Below the pieces are notes generated by a model, which had not been told where the DNA came from, ran no database searches, and worked only from the letters and a program-made list of their open reading frames with translations. From assembly GCA_033557465.1 (NCBI GenBank), contig CM066031.1, positions 173,569,043 to 173,633,042 on the forward strand: 64,000 nt of DNA. The letters run 5' to 3'. The translations under genes and the position numbers were made by a program. The DNA comes from Ichthyophis bannanicus. Taxonomy: Eukaryota > Chordata > Amphibia > Gymnophiona > Ichthyophiidae. Within the stretch, counting starts at the first letter, position 1; each line of letters begins with the position of its first letter. Positions 51,099 to 62,059 of this stretch are shown here, in pieces.

Positions 51099-53925
51099 TT
51101 TTGTGCATATCCTCTCCTTTGTCTGTTGTTAGGTGTGAGGTTCATTAATGAGCTGAGGTACATGGATGATAAGTTACATAATATTTTGAATGTTAACATT
51201 AGGGATTTATATTTTTACTCTGCTCTCGACAGGGAGCCAGTATAATTGTTGGCGTATGGGGGTTATATGTTCAGTTTTCAGTAGTTTAAGGAGTACAAGA
51301 ACTACAATATGTTGAGCTATTTGTAATTGATGAATCATTTGTTTTGTTAGACCCTGCAGAATTCTGTTACAGAAATTAATGTGTGGAGTGATCATTGCTT
51401 GAAGTATTTTTCTGAAGTCAGTGCTTGCGATTAGTTGTCTAAGCTGCTGTATGACTTTTAGTTTGCTGTAGATTGCTTGAGTTGTTCTATTGATATGTGA
51501 TTTGAGTGTTATGCCCAGATATCATACTTCCTTTTTCACTTCTATTGATGCTTCTTTAAGTTTCAGCTCTGGTGGTGTATTGAAGTTTTTGTCTTTTGTT
51601 ACAAACATTACTTCAGTCTTCCTGTAGTTTATCTTGAGATTGTGGGTTGTTATCCATCTTGATATATCTTCAAAGCATGAAAGTATTTGTTGATTGTTGG
51701 GTTTAAGTTGTGTGTATGGTAGGTAAAACATGATATCGTCCATGTATATATGGTCATTTATATTGTGCTTCTGGAATATGTTGCATATCGTTTGGAGGTA
51801 GATGTTGAATATTAATGCTGAGAAAGCTGAGCCTTGGGGGATTCCTTGGATTTGGCAGTATGCTTTGATGATTTCAGGCCCATTATGACTTACTGTGTCC
51901 GGTCTGATAGGTAGGATTAAAACCAGCAAAGGATGGATCTTCCGATTCCGATTTATTGAAATCTGGTCAGTAATGCGGTATGGGAGAGTGAATCAAAAAG
52001 CTGATGCTATATCCAGGAAGTTTAGTATGAATGATTGGCCTGTTTTTTCAAAACCTTTTATGTGTATCAAGTAGTGTGATGAGTAATGTCTCTCTTCCAT
52101 GGCATGGTCTAAATCCGTATTGGTGGGGATCAGCTGGGACATGTAGTTCTACATGATCCTGTAATTGTTTATGGATTATTTTTTCAATTATTTTTCCTAG
52201 GAATGGAACTAGATATTGGTCTTTAGGAGTCAGGATTAGTTTTATCTAGGGAGCTGTGTTTTAAGATAGTCCGAATAGATGCTCTTTTTAATGGCTTAGG
52301 CATGTATCCCTGTGTTACTGATAAATTGACCATTTTAAGTATTACAGACAAAGTTTCTGAGCGGTTTAACTTTATCTGGCTTACTGGGCATAGGTCTAAA
52401 GGAGATGTAGTGGTATCAATTGAGTTGATTGTATGTTTCAATTGGTCGTTGGTTATTTTTGAGAATTCTTCCGAGATCGAGATAGTAGTAATGGTGTTGA
52501 AGGTCATCATGTTTGTATCTTGGGTCTATATTTGCAATTTGTTCTTGTAGTGGTTAGCCAGTATTTGTGGGTTAATGAACGTGTTGTCATTTTCTAGGTT
52601 GGGTGGTTTGGTAAGATTTTTTACGATATTGAAGTAAGATAATCCTTTATGTAGTAGTTGATACATTCACAGTAGGTTTCGATAGTGTTAATATATTCAT
52701 CTTTTTCTTGTGGTGATTTTGTCAGTCTCCATTTACGTTCCTGTTTTCTTAGTTTCCATTTTAGGTTTCTGAGTTCTTGATTATACCAGATCCTGACTGA
52801 ATTAGTCTTTTGCAAGGTTTGATATTGTTGGACCTGGAGGCTGTGTTTAGGATAGTGTTCCAGTTGTTTATCACTGAGTCTATGTCCATCAGATCTGTGT
52901 CGATTTTGGGCAGAATCTCATTTAAGAATTCATCCTTGTCAAATTTCTTGAAGCGGAAGACTATGTTTTGTCTGCATTCTTCTTTATTTATATTTGGAAA
53001 CTGTGTTAGATTGAAATAGATCATTAGGTGGTCAGACCACGGTACTGGAATGGTGTGAATTTAGGCTTGGTTAGTATTATTATAAGTGTTAAATGGTATA
53101 AATATCATATGCAATATATTTCCCTTGTGTGTAAGGGTGTTTATTATTTGTTTGTATGCCATGTTGTACATTGCATTTAGGAAGGCCTTTGCATGATTAG
53201 AATGTGTGGATGCTAGGTTTAAGTCCCCTAGTACAATTAATTGCTTGTTCTTTGGTATATCTGAGCAAACTAATTCTAGAATGGTAGTCAGTTATTATCC
53301 GCTGTGGGTATCTTATATGTTAAACAAAATATACAAGTTTTGTTCTCCACCATTAGTAGGTCGTCCATTTAAACTTGTTGCTGATTTCAGTGGTGATTTG
53401 GGCTCCTTTTTTTTTATTATGACCAGGACACCACCACCTCTTTTTCCTTCTCTAGGGAAATGAAATGTATCATAGTTTGGTAAATTCAGTTGGTTAAGAA
53501 GAATCAGATCAGTATTTGTTAGCCAGCATTCGGTGATGAACATTATATCAGGTTGGTTATCATAAACATAATCTGATATTACAGGGATTTTGTTCCCCAC
53601 TGACCTTGCATTTATCATGCTACATTTTAAGCTAGGAGATGTCGAGCTTTCATTTCTTTTCACACTGAAGGGGTGATTGCTTGTTTTGATGTGTTTCAGC
53701 CTATTGTAGTTTGGAGTTTTGTTGTATGGTCTGAGTTGAGAGCAGCATGTTTGGTTAAGGAAATTGCCATGCATAATGGGGATATATTGAGGTGGTAAGT
53801 ACTGAGAGGAAATATTTAGCATGATAGGAGATATGATTAATATATGCAAACTTATATAGCTTAGTTTCATTGCCATTATTTTATTTATATTGGGCCCTTT
53901 GCAGTAGGCCATAGTTATATATATA
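51099..53925 (-). pseudogene. L2-type LINE ORF2 (endonuclease and RT), split by DIRS copy 2
   Basis: The minus strand from about 53925: an endonuclease N-terminal block INARSVGNKIPVISDYV, FITECWL and GGGVLVIIKK (53620-53400). Weak regions follow, then the RT part SVTQGYMPKPLKRASIRTIL (about 52300) and GIPQGSAFSALIFNIY with IYMDDIMFYLP holding the catalytic aspartates (about 51800-51730). The C-terminal INFCNRILQGLTKQMIHQLQ block (51385-51325) matches the L2 NFCNxxLxGLP signature. Stops and frame changes throughout. Its tail lies at 45130-45458 beyond the DIRS insertion. Confidence 0.82.
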
Positions 53926-53934
53926 TATTTTTAT

Positions 53935-54222
53935 TTTATTTTATTTAGACAGTTTTGTATACCACCTTATCCTTCAATCAAAGTGGTCACAACACAATTG
54001 GGGGATACATTTAACATGAGGGGATATGAGACACATACACTAATACTTACAGGGAACATGGGAAATGGAGGGTTAAGTGGCTTGTCCAAGACCACAAGGA
54101 GCACCTGTGGGACTAGAAACCCCAGTCCTTCCAGCCCAAAGTTGCTGTCCTCTAGTGGGATTTGAACCCCTGACCTTCCAGCCTGAAGTACTTTGCCCCA
54201 ACCACTAGGCCACTCCTCCACT
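53935..54222 (-). repeat. tRNA-derived SINE with MIR-like tail
   Basis: Minus strand: A box TGGCCTAGTGG (54212-54202) and B box GGTTCAAATCC (54168-54158), both full consensus matches. A CTTGTGGTCTTGGACAAGCC tail and a 3' end with ATACAAAACTG-type sequence follow. Near full length (about 290 bp). Confidence 0.82.
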
Positions 54223-54996
54223 GAGGAGTGTCTGATATTAAAGGTACAGGTGGCAATCATACCGGCTCCGCATACGCAATAGTGCCATCATATGCAGGAC
54301 TACTTGTACTCGTAGTAGGAGAGTCTCTAGTGTTGTTTTGTTAAACACTCAAATTACGAGTAGTTTTCGGGAAGCAAACAAACATGGCATGTGTAATCTC
54401 AGAGTATTCAAAGTTTGAGGTGCATGGAGTTATCAGATTTTTGCAAGCCGAAGGAGTTAATCAGAGCGAAATTCATCGCAGATTAGAGGGCGTGTATGGC
54501 CCGAACGTTTTAAGCCTAAAAGAAGTCAACGTCTGGTGTAACAAGTTTAAAGATGGCTGAACGGAGTTGAATGATGATCCAGAAAAGAAAAGAGGCAGAC
54601 CAAGGACCTCACACACGGATGACAACTGCACAATTGTCGAACGTCTGATTAGGGAGGATCGTCGCATTAAAGTTCGTGAAATTGCTGAAATGACTGGCAT
54701 TCCTAAGAGTTCTGTTCATGAAATCATATGCGATCTCAACTTCCGGGGAAACGCTTTGCGGATCAGGAGGAATTGCAAGACACCGTTATGGACTACTTCA
54801 AGCAACTTGACATGCAACTGTACCGTGAAGGGATGTTCAAACTAGTGTCACGCTGGGATAAATGTCTCAATGTTTATGGCGATTATGTGGAGAAGTAAAC
54901 AAAAGTATGTAGTTTTTGGTGTAATATATTGAATAATTTCTTTAAATACAAATGTTAGTGTAATTTTGGCCTGTACCTTTAATATCGGACACCCCT

Positions 54997-54997
<1 letters not shown>
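54223..54997 (+). mobile_element. Mariner DNA transposon with deleted catalytic domain
   Basis: Terminal inverted repeats of about 28 bp (GAGGAGTGTCTGATATTAAA at the left; the right end, reversed, GAGGGGTGTCCGATATTAAA). At 775 bp it is about 500 bp shorter than a full mariner. The right edge meets TA and the (TA)n run; the left edge lies in the SINE, where the TA is not preserved. Confidence 0.85.
54384..54898 (+). pseudogene. Mariner transposase, internally deleted
   Basis: From the ATG at 54384: MACVISEYSKFEVHGVIRF and the first HTH (EGVNQSEIHRRL, EVNVWCNKFKDG). A TGA follows at 54558-54560, then KRGRPRTSHTDDN and the second HTH (IKVREIAEMTGIPKSSVHEI). The frame then jumps to the extreme C-terminus (DYFKQLDMQLYREGMFKLV, DKCLNVYGDYVEK, stop 54896-54898). 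The whole DDE catalytic core is missing. It could at most encode a DNA-binding fragment. Confidence 0.86.

Positions 54998-55068
<71 letters not shown>
54998..55068. repeat. (TA)n microsatellite
   Basis: About 70 bp of almost uninterrupted TA dinucleotides. Confidence 0.98.
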
Positions 55069-55071
<3 letters not shown>

Positions 55072-55192
55072 AGCACTCACCATAAGGTCGAATACTCCCC
55101 TCGATCCTCTGTGCAGTGCTGCATTCCATGTCAAGGGCCCTTTGGTATGACCCTGAGGCACAGGCCTGCCAGGCTTGGGCAAGCCTGTAATG

Positions 55193-55640
55193 TGCCTTAA
55201 TTTAAGGGCTCCAATTGAGGGCTTATGCATGGGGGAGGAGCTTACCTTCCCTCTGTGTGTGTAGGTAGTAGGGCCTGAATGTCAGTGGCAGCCTGCCGGC
55301 TTGCTTGCTGGGCAGCTGAAGAGGAGCTGCTCTTGTAGTGTGCCTTAATTTAAGAACTCCAATCATGGGCTTATGCATGGGGGAGAAGCTTAACTACCCT
55401 CCGTGTTTGTAGATAGCAGGGCCCAAACATCAGCGGCAGCTTGCTGGCTTGCTTACTGGGCAACTGAAGAGGAGGTGCTCCTGTAGCATGCCTTAATTTA
55501 AGAGTTCCAATCACAGGCTTATGCACAGGGGAGGAGCTTACCTTCCCTCCATGTGTGTAGGTAGCAGGGCCTGAACGTCATCGGCAGCCTGCTGGCTTGC
55601 TTGCTGGGCAGCTGAAAAGGAACTGCTCCTGTTGCATGCC
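55193..55640. repeat. Tandem repeat, 148-bp unit, about three copies
   Basis: The word TGCCTTAATTTAAG begins at 55193, 55341, 55489 and 55637, an exact 148-bp period. Each unit also contains GGGCTTATGCATGGGGGAGG-like and GGCTTGCTTGCTGGGCAGCT-like blocks at fixed offsets. Units differ by scattered substitutions. No ORF is conserved across units. Confidence 0.95.
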
Positions 55641-55669
55641 TTAATTTAAGGACTCCAATTGCCAAGACA

Positions 55670-56099
55670 GTGTGGTTTATTTGCTATTGTATCTCAACAT
55701 CGTACTGTAACGTCAGATCTTCACAAAATGTACAAGTTATATTCTGGATGTCCACTGGGTGACCAGGATAAGCCATGGGTGCCTCACATCATTTTCACTG
55801 CCTGTGCAAATGGACTATGTGAATAGTTAAGTTGAAGGAAAACAGTGATGTCATTTTCTGCAGCGATGATATGGAGGGAGCCGAGAAACCATCATGATGA
55901 CTGCCATTTTTGTCTGGTTAATATCACGGGTTTCTCTGCAAAGAACAAGCACAACATTGTGTATCCAAATTTCATGTCTGCAATTCGACTAGTCCAACAT
56001 AATGAAACACTTCCTGTTCCATTTCCTCTACAGGATGGGCTGTCTTCCGTACCAGACAAAATGGAGTTAGATGAAGGTGCAAGTGGTGGCCAACCCAAA
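55670..56099 (+). pseudogene. Fragment of a widespread uncharacterised animal protein family, N-terminal part
   Basis: Translated plus strand: DLHKMYKLYSGCPLGDQDKP and WVPHIIFTACANGLCE (about 55710-55825), a break, then MIWREPRNHHDDCHFCLVNI and KNKHNIVYPNFMSAIRLVQH (about 55866-56010). I recognise this block order, with its CxFC pair, from a multi-copy family of unknown function common in arthropods and cnidarians and probably mobile-element related. It continues at 56750. Stops and frameshifts are present. Confidence 0.7.
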
Positions 56100-56330
56100 G
56101 AAGAGCCTTGACTGAGTTTGCTGGGAAGGTCCTGTATCTGCAGGCTGGGCTGAATCGCAGTCCTAGCCTACACATACAGGGCTGTTCACGATTCTGATAT
56201 CACGGGGCTAGATGTACCCCGCAGGATTAGAATCGCGATCCCCTCTGTATGTCTGGCTCAGACCAGACATAGAGGGGATCTATGTCCGGGATGGAATGAG
56301 CCTGTATGGGCCCTATTTTTTAAGGCAGTT
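56100..56330. repeat. Repeat family R1, fragment
   Basis: R1-type blocks: CTGCAGGCTGGGCTGAATCGCAG, a GGGGCTAGATGTACCCCGC / GCGATCCCC core, and AGACATAGAGGGGATC. Inserted into, or joined to, the protein-family remnant. Confidence 0.55.
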
Positions 56331-56750
56331 ACATAGATATCAGCCCATATTACCTGTGCAAATGCCTTAACTGGTATTTTCCAAAGGCACTACCCATGTT
56401 GGTGGCTTTGGAAAACCCCAGTTATTTCTCTAACGCTCCCAGATGCTATTCGGAGCGGAGGTGGGGAATGGCATTAAGGTGGTAGCAGAGATTTTTGATG
56501 CTGCCCACTTAGTGCTCTGCACCTTAAAGATAGGCGAGGAAAACCCTCGCTGTCTTTAAGGTGCTGGGGCTAAAAGGGCAGCATCAAAAATCACAGCTAA
56601 CCGCTAGCCTTGGCAGCTACCGGCCTGTGTGGCGTGACCTGGATTTTCTTTTTCATTGCCACAGAAATGAAAATCCAGGTTAAGGCTGTCAATGGGCAGG
56701 TTATGTGCCGACATGACGCATAGCCTGCCTAAATAGAAATCAGGCCCTAT
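56330..56750. repeat. Foldback MITE-like element
   Basis: Long imperfect palindrome. GCAGAGATTTTTGATGCTGC / GCAGCATCAAAAATCACAGC and CACCTTAAAGATAGGCGAGG / CCTCGCTGTCTTTAAGGTG pair around AAAACC (about 56484-56600). Outer ends GGGCCCTATTTTTT and AAATCAGGCCC are also roughly inverted. Confidence 0.65.
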
Positions 56751-57310
56751 GACAATTACGGATAGAAGATTTATGGGGATCTTAAAGTTTTTGGTATGCT
56801 GATGGGCATTCAAAGTGGATTTATCAAATATTGCTGTTTTCTCTGCCTCTGGGACAGTCGTGCTTTCTAAGATCATCATGCTATTCACAACTGGCCTTTA
56901 AGAATCGCCTATAATCTAGGAAGTAGCAGTGTTAGTCATGTTCAACTAGTTGATCCAGCAAACATTTTGCTTCCTCCTTTGCATATAAAAATGGGTTTAA
57001 TGAAACATTTAGTGAAAAGAATGGCACAAATAAATTCAAAAGGATTTCAGTATCTTGTTTCTAAATTTCCAAAGATCACTGCTGCAAAACTGAAAGAAAG
57101 CATTTTTGTGGGACCACAAATAGGACAGGTGATGAAGGATGGAAAATTTGAAAAATGCCTGGAGGCTTTGGAACTTGAAGTATGGCAAGCGTTCAAGTGG
57201 ATCTGTGAAATTTTTCTGGCCATATTATGTTGATGAAGTACAGAGATTACTTGACGCCATCATAAACTTGGTTGTCGCATGTCATTGAAAATGCACTTCA
57301 TGGATGGTGG
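56750..57310 (+). pseudogene. Fragment of the same uncharacterised animal protein family, C-terminal part
   Basis: Plus-strand blocks in order, with frame changes: GDLKVFGMLMGIQSGFIKYC then CCFLCLWDSRA (about 56775-56870), VDPANILLPPLHIKMGLMKH (about 56950-57010), FQYLVSKFPKITAAKLKESI then GPQIGQVMKDGKFEKCLEAL, and finally GCRMSLKMHFMD near 57275-57310. The LLPPLHIKLGLMK and FLCLWDSR blocks are the hallmarks of the family. The order matches the full-length protein as I remember it. Confidence 0.75.
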
Positions 57311-57331
57311 CTGAAGTTTGAGTATGCTGCA

Positions 57332-57955
57332 ATGCCTAAGCATAAAGGCAATCAAGAACTTACCCCCACTGTGCCTTTTCTTTCTCCGGTGGGTCCTATG
57401 GATTGTTTTGTGCAGCTTTCTGAGACAGCTAAAAGGGATATTTGAGCAGGTGTTGTGGCACCGGTAGAGGAAAGCTCGGTGACCTCTGGCCTAGATGTAA
57501 TTCTCTCCCCTGATGCATGTCCCCCGCCTCTTACTCTGGACTCTCATGATACCCCCCCAGCGGTTGGAGCTGTTGACCTGTCATAAAGCGGTGAGTCTAC
57601 AGTCCTGAGACGGGGTACGCAGGTGGAAGTTAGTGGAGGATTGGCCCTTGGGAGGCCAGATGATCTGCCTGTTGGAAATGTTGCAGACACAGGTGCTCCT
57701 TCTCAGAGTAAGAGTGAAGTTGGCATTTTGAAGGATAATGCGCCCAGTGCCGCTATTCCTTTCTTCTTTGATTTTCCTCACCTGGATTCTGTGACTGTCG
57801 ATAGTATTTGGGAAGCCATCACTAAGTTGTCGCAAGTGGTTGGACAGCAGCTGACTTTGTCTTCTATTAAGGTTTCCCATTTGGAGGAGTCTATTATAAA
57901 GTTGGATATTGGAATGGTAGAAACCCAAGCAAAAGTGGAAACTATTGAACAGTGT
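57332..57955 (+). pseudogene. L1-type LINE ORF1, N-terminal half
   Basis: ATG at 57332 (MPKHKGNQELTP, then GPMDCFVQLSE). A TGA at 57443-57445 and another stop near 57585 break a frame that continues to a coiled-coil segment, SIWEAITKLSQVVGQQ then IKVSHLEESIIKLDIGMVET. Interrupted after ETIEQ by a CR1-like tail and a Tx1 LINE; it resumes at 61525. Confidence 0.72.
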
Positions 57956-58077
57956 GGTCTTTTTCTGTCATCATGTTTCTATGTTTCTATAAGTGGACTG
58001 TTATAGTTGTTGATATGGAAGGACAGACTAGATAGGCCATGTGGTCTTTTTCTGTCATCATGTTTCTATGTTTCTAA
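57956..58077 (+). repeat. CR1-like LINE 3' ends, duplicated, with octamer tails
   Basis: Two copies of TGGTCTTTTTCTGTCATC followed by ATGTTTCTATGTTTCT octamers, about 80 bp apart (57955-57992 and 58040-58076). This is the 3' terminus of a CR1-like LINE, on the plus strand. Confidence 0.75.
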
Positions 58078-58449
58078 ACCATGTTTCTTTTTTTTAAATT
58101 CTTTATTTACGTTTTCAGGCAAATTACAACAAAAAATCAAAAAGTTACAAATTAAGATGATACATCCCTTTGAACATAAAAGCAAAAAACAAAAGGCCTT
58201 GATAGCCTACCCCAACACCAACCCTCCCCTCATCATGTGAACATCTTAGAAAGGGGCTATGAAAAGGTAAAGAGAAAGAAAGAAAGGCTTACAAGGGCTA
58301 TGACACCAGTAAAATTGCCCATACCAAGTGCAAACATGATTGATTGATTGATTAAATTCCCCTTATTTCACAACATATTGTGCTTTCGATATATATCCAC
58401 ATAGGGGTTTCCATTTAGGCAAGGTAGAAGGCATAGGAGTTGTGCCACA

Positions 58450-59814
58450 TCATGGTATCTGCTCATTTTTACAACATAGACATAGACGATTCCACCATGT
58501 GTGGCAGCTGAGATCAGCTGAACGTTTCCAATTAGCAATTACGAGATGCAGTGCAACTCCCATCATAAAGTCAAATAGGAAATGACAATCCCTCTGTAAC
58601 GACGAGATGCCAATTGTTGACCAGAAAACTATAATAGACCATATATAATTACCAATAGCCTTGTCCCACTTGGAAACCTTTATCGGGGTAAAATGAGCTT
58701 TGTGTGCAAAGAAATACAATGCTTGGGCGATAAAGGCGGATTAAGCGACTCTAATTAGTTTACCCCAAAACTTCCCCCATGATTCCAGAGAGAAAGTATC
58801 CCCAGTATCATGCTCCCATATCTGCTGAGTGCCAATAGAATGTATGGACGGATGATAGGCTATCAATTGATAATTATAAGCAACCACCCCTGAGACCTGC
58901 TGGGCTGTATCTATGACATTTAACAACCCCCCCCCCCCCCCATTCTTCATGTAGAAATCTGATATTGATAAGGGATTTCTCTATGCAATGTCTCAACTGA
59001 ATCCATTGAAAGAATAAGGATTTAGGCAATTCATATTCCCACTGTAGACATACAAAAGGTCTGCACCTACCTTCCAATATCAGTTGACCTATGGACCAAA
59101 TGCCTCTACTAAACCACTGTTTCCATGCAAACAGACTTTGATGAATTCTTAAAAAAATGACTGTACCAAATGGGAATAAGCTTCGATAAGCATTTCTCCT
59201 GGGGAATTACACTTGCTAACTGCTGGAGAGCTCTTTGGGTGTCCATAATAACCCTATGGAACTTCAACCTCTCTGAAGACACCATCCCAGGAAGGAGGAT
59301 CAAGGGGGAATGGAGCAGTCAATCTCTCTTCCAAGTCAAGCCACATTAGTTCTTACAGGATTCCTGTCCAACAAAGGCTCTAGCATGAGGTTGAAGTCTC
59401 CACCCATAATAATCGAGTATCTGGACACCTCTTGTGCCAAACCAATATGGAGCCAAAGAAAGTAGGGCAGTCTATGTTAGGGGCATAGATATTGATTAAG
59501 GCCAGTTCAGTGGATCCTATCTTGATAACAGCCATTGCCCAGCATCCTTCTATGTCAGATCTGGTTTGCAGCACAGTAGGGGATAAAGATTTCCTTACTA
59601 GAATGGCAACCCCGTTTTTTTTATGATTAGCAGCTGAGAAAGCCACAAGTGAAAAGTGTTTCATATCTAATTTTAAAGACTCCTTTTCATTCAAATGTGT
59701 CTCTTGTAAATATAGGATGTCCACACACTCCTTGCACCCATATAAAAATATCTTTTCCCTCTTAATGGGATTGTTAATGCCCTTAACATTCAGTGAAACT
59801 AACTTAAAGGAAGA
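58450..59814 (-). pseudogene. LINE ORF2 remnant lacking the RT core, Tx1 copy 3
   Basis: ATG at 59814 (MSSFKLVSLNVKGINNP). The endonuclease N-terminal half is present (YLQETHLNEKESLKL, LINIYAPNIDCPTFF), and the frame is lost near 59400. The next recognisable block (MILLPGMVSSERLKFHRV, about 59300) belongs to the C-terminal third, so the second half of the endonuclease and all RT motifs are deleted. LFFQWIQLRHCIEKS and FLFDFMMGVALHLVIANW (about 59020 and 58600) match the C-terminus of copy 1. Confidence 0.85.
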
Positions 59815-60553
59815 CATAATGACAATATAGCACACTGTGATAGACAATTGTTACAGAAACATACCAGGTTGTAACATATGTTTTCACAATGTTAATCCAC
59901 ATCTTTAAAGCACCCAGAATTGAAGCAACATTTATAGCCCAAAGAAAAAAAAACACAAACAGAAATACCAGCCCTTGGCCAAAGTCCTTTTAAAGGATTG
60001 CCCAAAAAAACCCACATGATTCTAACCACCAAAGCCACCTGAACCCTGGGGGGCTATACCAACTCTGAACTTAGCAGGTGAGCCCAAAGGGACAAGAGAG
60101 GCACGGGGGATATAACTAGCTAATTTACTTCACCTCCTCTGCCAAGCAAGGCTTCCTGTGCAGACCACTTCCCACAACCAGAATAATGTCCCCAAATGCC
60201 AAGGCTCTAAAAAACTAGGGCAAAGCAGCCCCTCCCCATACATTGTATAACCACTAAGGCTATATGTAAACATATAAGAGCCATGATGACTATCCATGCC
60301 CTGATGCCCTCCAATCCAACCCAAATGCACAGAAAACAAGAAACATAAAAGAAAAAAGAGCAAAGAACAAAAGAGAAGGACAGTGTGACCAGAGTGATAC
60401 CCTGGAGTTACCACGAGAGAGCCACATTGAATGTCAACTCTACATGATTCAAATCACAACTCCACGACCTCAGATTCAGTCAAAGCACCCATATAAAAGA
60501 GCTTCAGAGAACTCTGTAGGCTTATGTCCACCGCTGACTGCAAGGCAAGGTCA

Positions 60554-61405
60554 TCACCACATCAACACCAGTTCTTTATCTTCCAAGAAGGTGTGCAACT
60601 CCCCTGGATCATCAAAAGTCTTAGTTTAGTTATGCAGCGTGACTCTTATGCGGGCAGGATAAAGCAGCCTGAAACGGGCCTGCAGCTGCAACTAAGGTGG
60701 GCGTAGCACCAATAAACTTTTCCTCCGATCCACCATTGCTTTCACAAAATCTGGAAAGAAAAGGAGTTTCTGTCCTTGAAATTCCAATGGAGAGTGTAGT
60801 CTGGCTGCTTCCATAATCTGCATGACCGGTTGAAATCGCAAGACCTTCAGAATGATTGGGCATGGACACTTGCCCGATACCACGGACTGAGTAGGCACCC
60901 GATGAGCATGCTCGATCTCAAAAGGCATAGCAAACTTCACCTTCAGCACATTTGGGATCATTGACTGCAAAAAGGACAACATATCTGTTCCTTCAGCTCC
61001 TTCGGGAACACCCAGGATTCTAATGTTGTTCCTCCGAGCACGGTTGTTACCATCTTCCAAATCTCTTTGCAGTGACCGGATCAGCTTTGTTTGCTTCTCA
61101 ATGGCCCTGAACCACTCTCCATGTGTTGCCACCTCGTTCTCCACCTTCTCCAATCTCACCGTGATCGACTCCAAACTGTTTTTTTTTAAAGCATTAATAT
61201 CTTCCTCCATTGTATCCAGCAAGTCACCAAATGATTTAACCATGTCTTTAAAAGCACGGATCTAAGTGAGTAGTTCCTGCAAAGCCTCAGGACAATCTTG
61301 GATGACCGCCATTTTGTGGGGTGAGAGAGGCTTCATTTTAGTTCGCTTTGCACTGACGTTTTGTGTTCGTTGGTAATCCAGACGCGTCGGTTTGGGGCCA
61401 GACAT
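60554..61405 (-). pseudogene. LINE ORF1, Tx1 copy 3
   Basis: ATG at 61405 (MSGPKPTRLDY). Three nonsense codons: TAG at 61264-61262, one near 60690 and TAA at 60628-60626. Otherwise collinear with copy 1, with a coiled coil, the block RRNNIRILGVPEGAEGTDM, and LLYPARIRVTLHN. It ends at a TGA at 60556-60554. Confidence 0.85.
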
Positions 61406-61524
61406 ATCCAGAATTGTTTGCTTTCAAAGTAGGTAGGATCCACTCAATTAAAAGTTGCAGAAGTCAGGATTCTTGACCTTACCCTCCGGAGCTTAGCTCT
61501 CACACATCGTTAAACCATGTTTCT

Positions 61525-62044
61525 GACTTATCTACGACTCTAGTTAAGGATAGTATTGCCCTATGGGCGAAGATGGAGATGCTGGAAAATTCTACCTGGT
61601 CTTCAAATGTTCAAATCTTGAACTTTCCTGTGATTCTGGGTTTGGCTCCTATGGAATTGTTTAAAAAATACAAAAGTTACTTTCTGTTCCTCTGGAACTG
61701 ATACCACTTTTTACAAAGGTGTTTTATTTACCAGCTGGCAAGAGGGAGTTTAAGGCTTCTAATGTGAATATAGACATGGATTTTCTGAATGTGTCTGATC
61801 TTCAATCACTAACTATGGATAAGTTACTGGTTTTTACTCTGCTTGTTATTTTCACTCTACCTTCAGATAGGGATTGGTTGCTAAGGCTTTATTTTAAGAA
61901 AAAGAGCTAATTTGTTTTATGGCTTAAAGATCTCAGTTTTTCCAGATGATTCAAGAGAGACACAGAAAAGGCACAGGCAGTTTCTGTTATTAAAGCCAGG
62001 AGTGTTGCAACTTGGTGCTTCTTTTCTTCTGCACTTCCCTTGTA
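61525..62044 (+). pseudogene. L1-type LINE ORF1, C-terminal half
   Basis: Resumes with DLSTTLVKDSIALWAKMEML and VQILNFPVILGLAPMELFKK, then the conserved C-terminal region (VFYLPAGKREFKASNVNIDM, FLNVSDLQSLTMDK, LLRLYFKKKS and, after a stop at 61910, RSVATWCFFSSALPL). The ILNFP block is typical of vertebrate L1 ORF1. No ORF2 follows, so the element is broken here. Confidence 0.72.
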
Positions 62045-62059
62045 AATATATAGTTGTTT

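Larger units (their letters stand above)
58089..61510 (-). mobile_element. L1/Tx1-clade LINE with internal deletion (Tx1 copy 3)
   Basis: 14-bp target-site duplication TAAACCATGTTTCT at 58075-58088 and 61511-61524. The poly(A) tail appears as a T-run at 58086-58096, and the 5' end is at about 61510. At 3.4 kb it lacks about 2 kb of ORF2, including the RT core. ORF1 and the two ends of ORF2 are related to copy 1. Confidence 0.9.

Noticed and set aside
55193..55640. CRISPR-like array
   Set aside because: The 148-bp period is a contiguous tandem repeat without distinct spacers, in a eukaryotic context.
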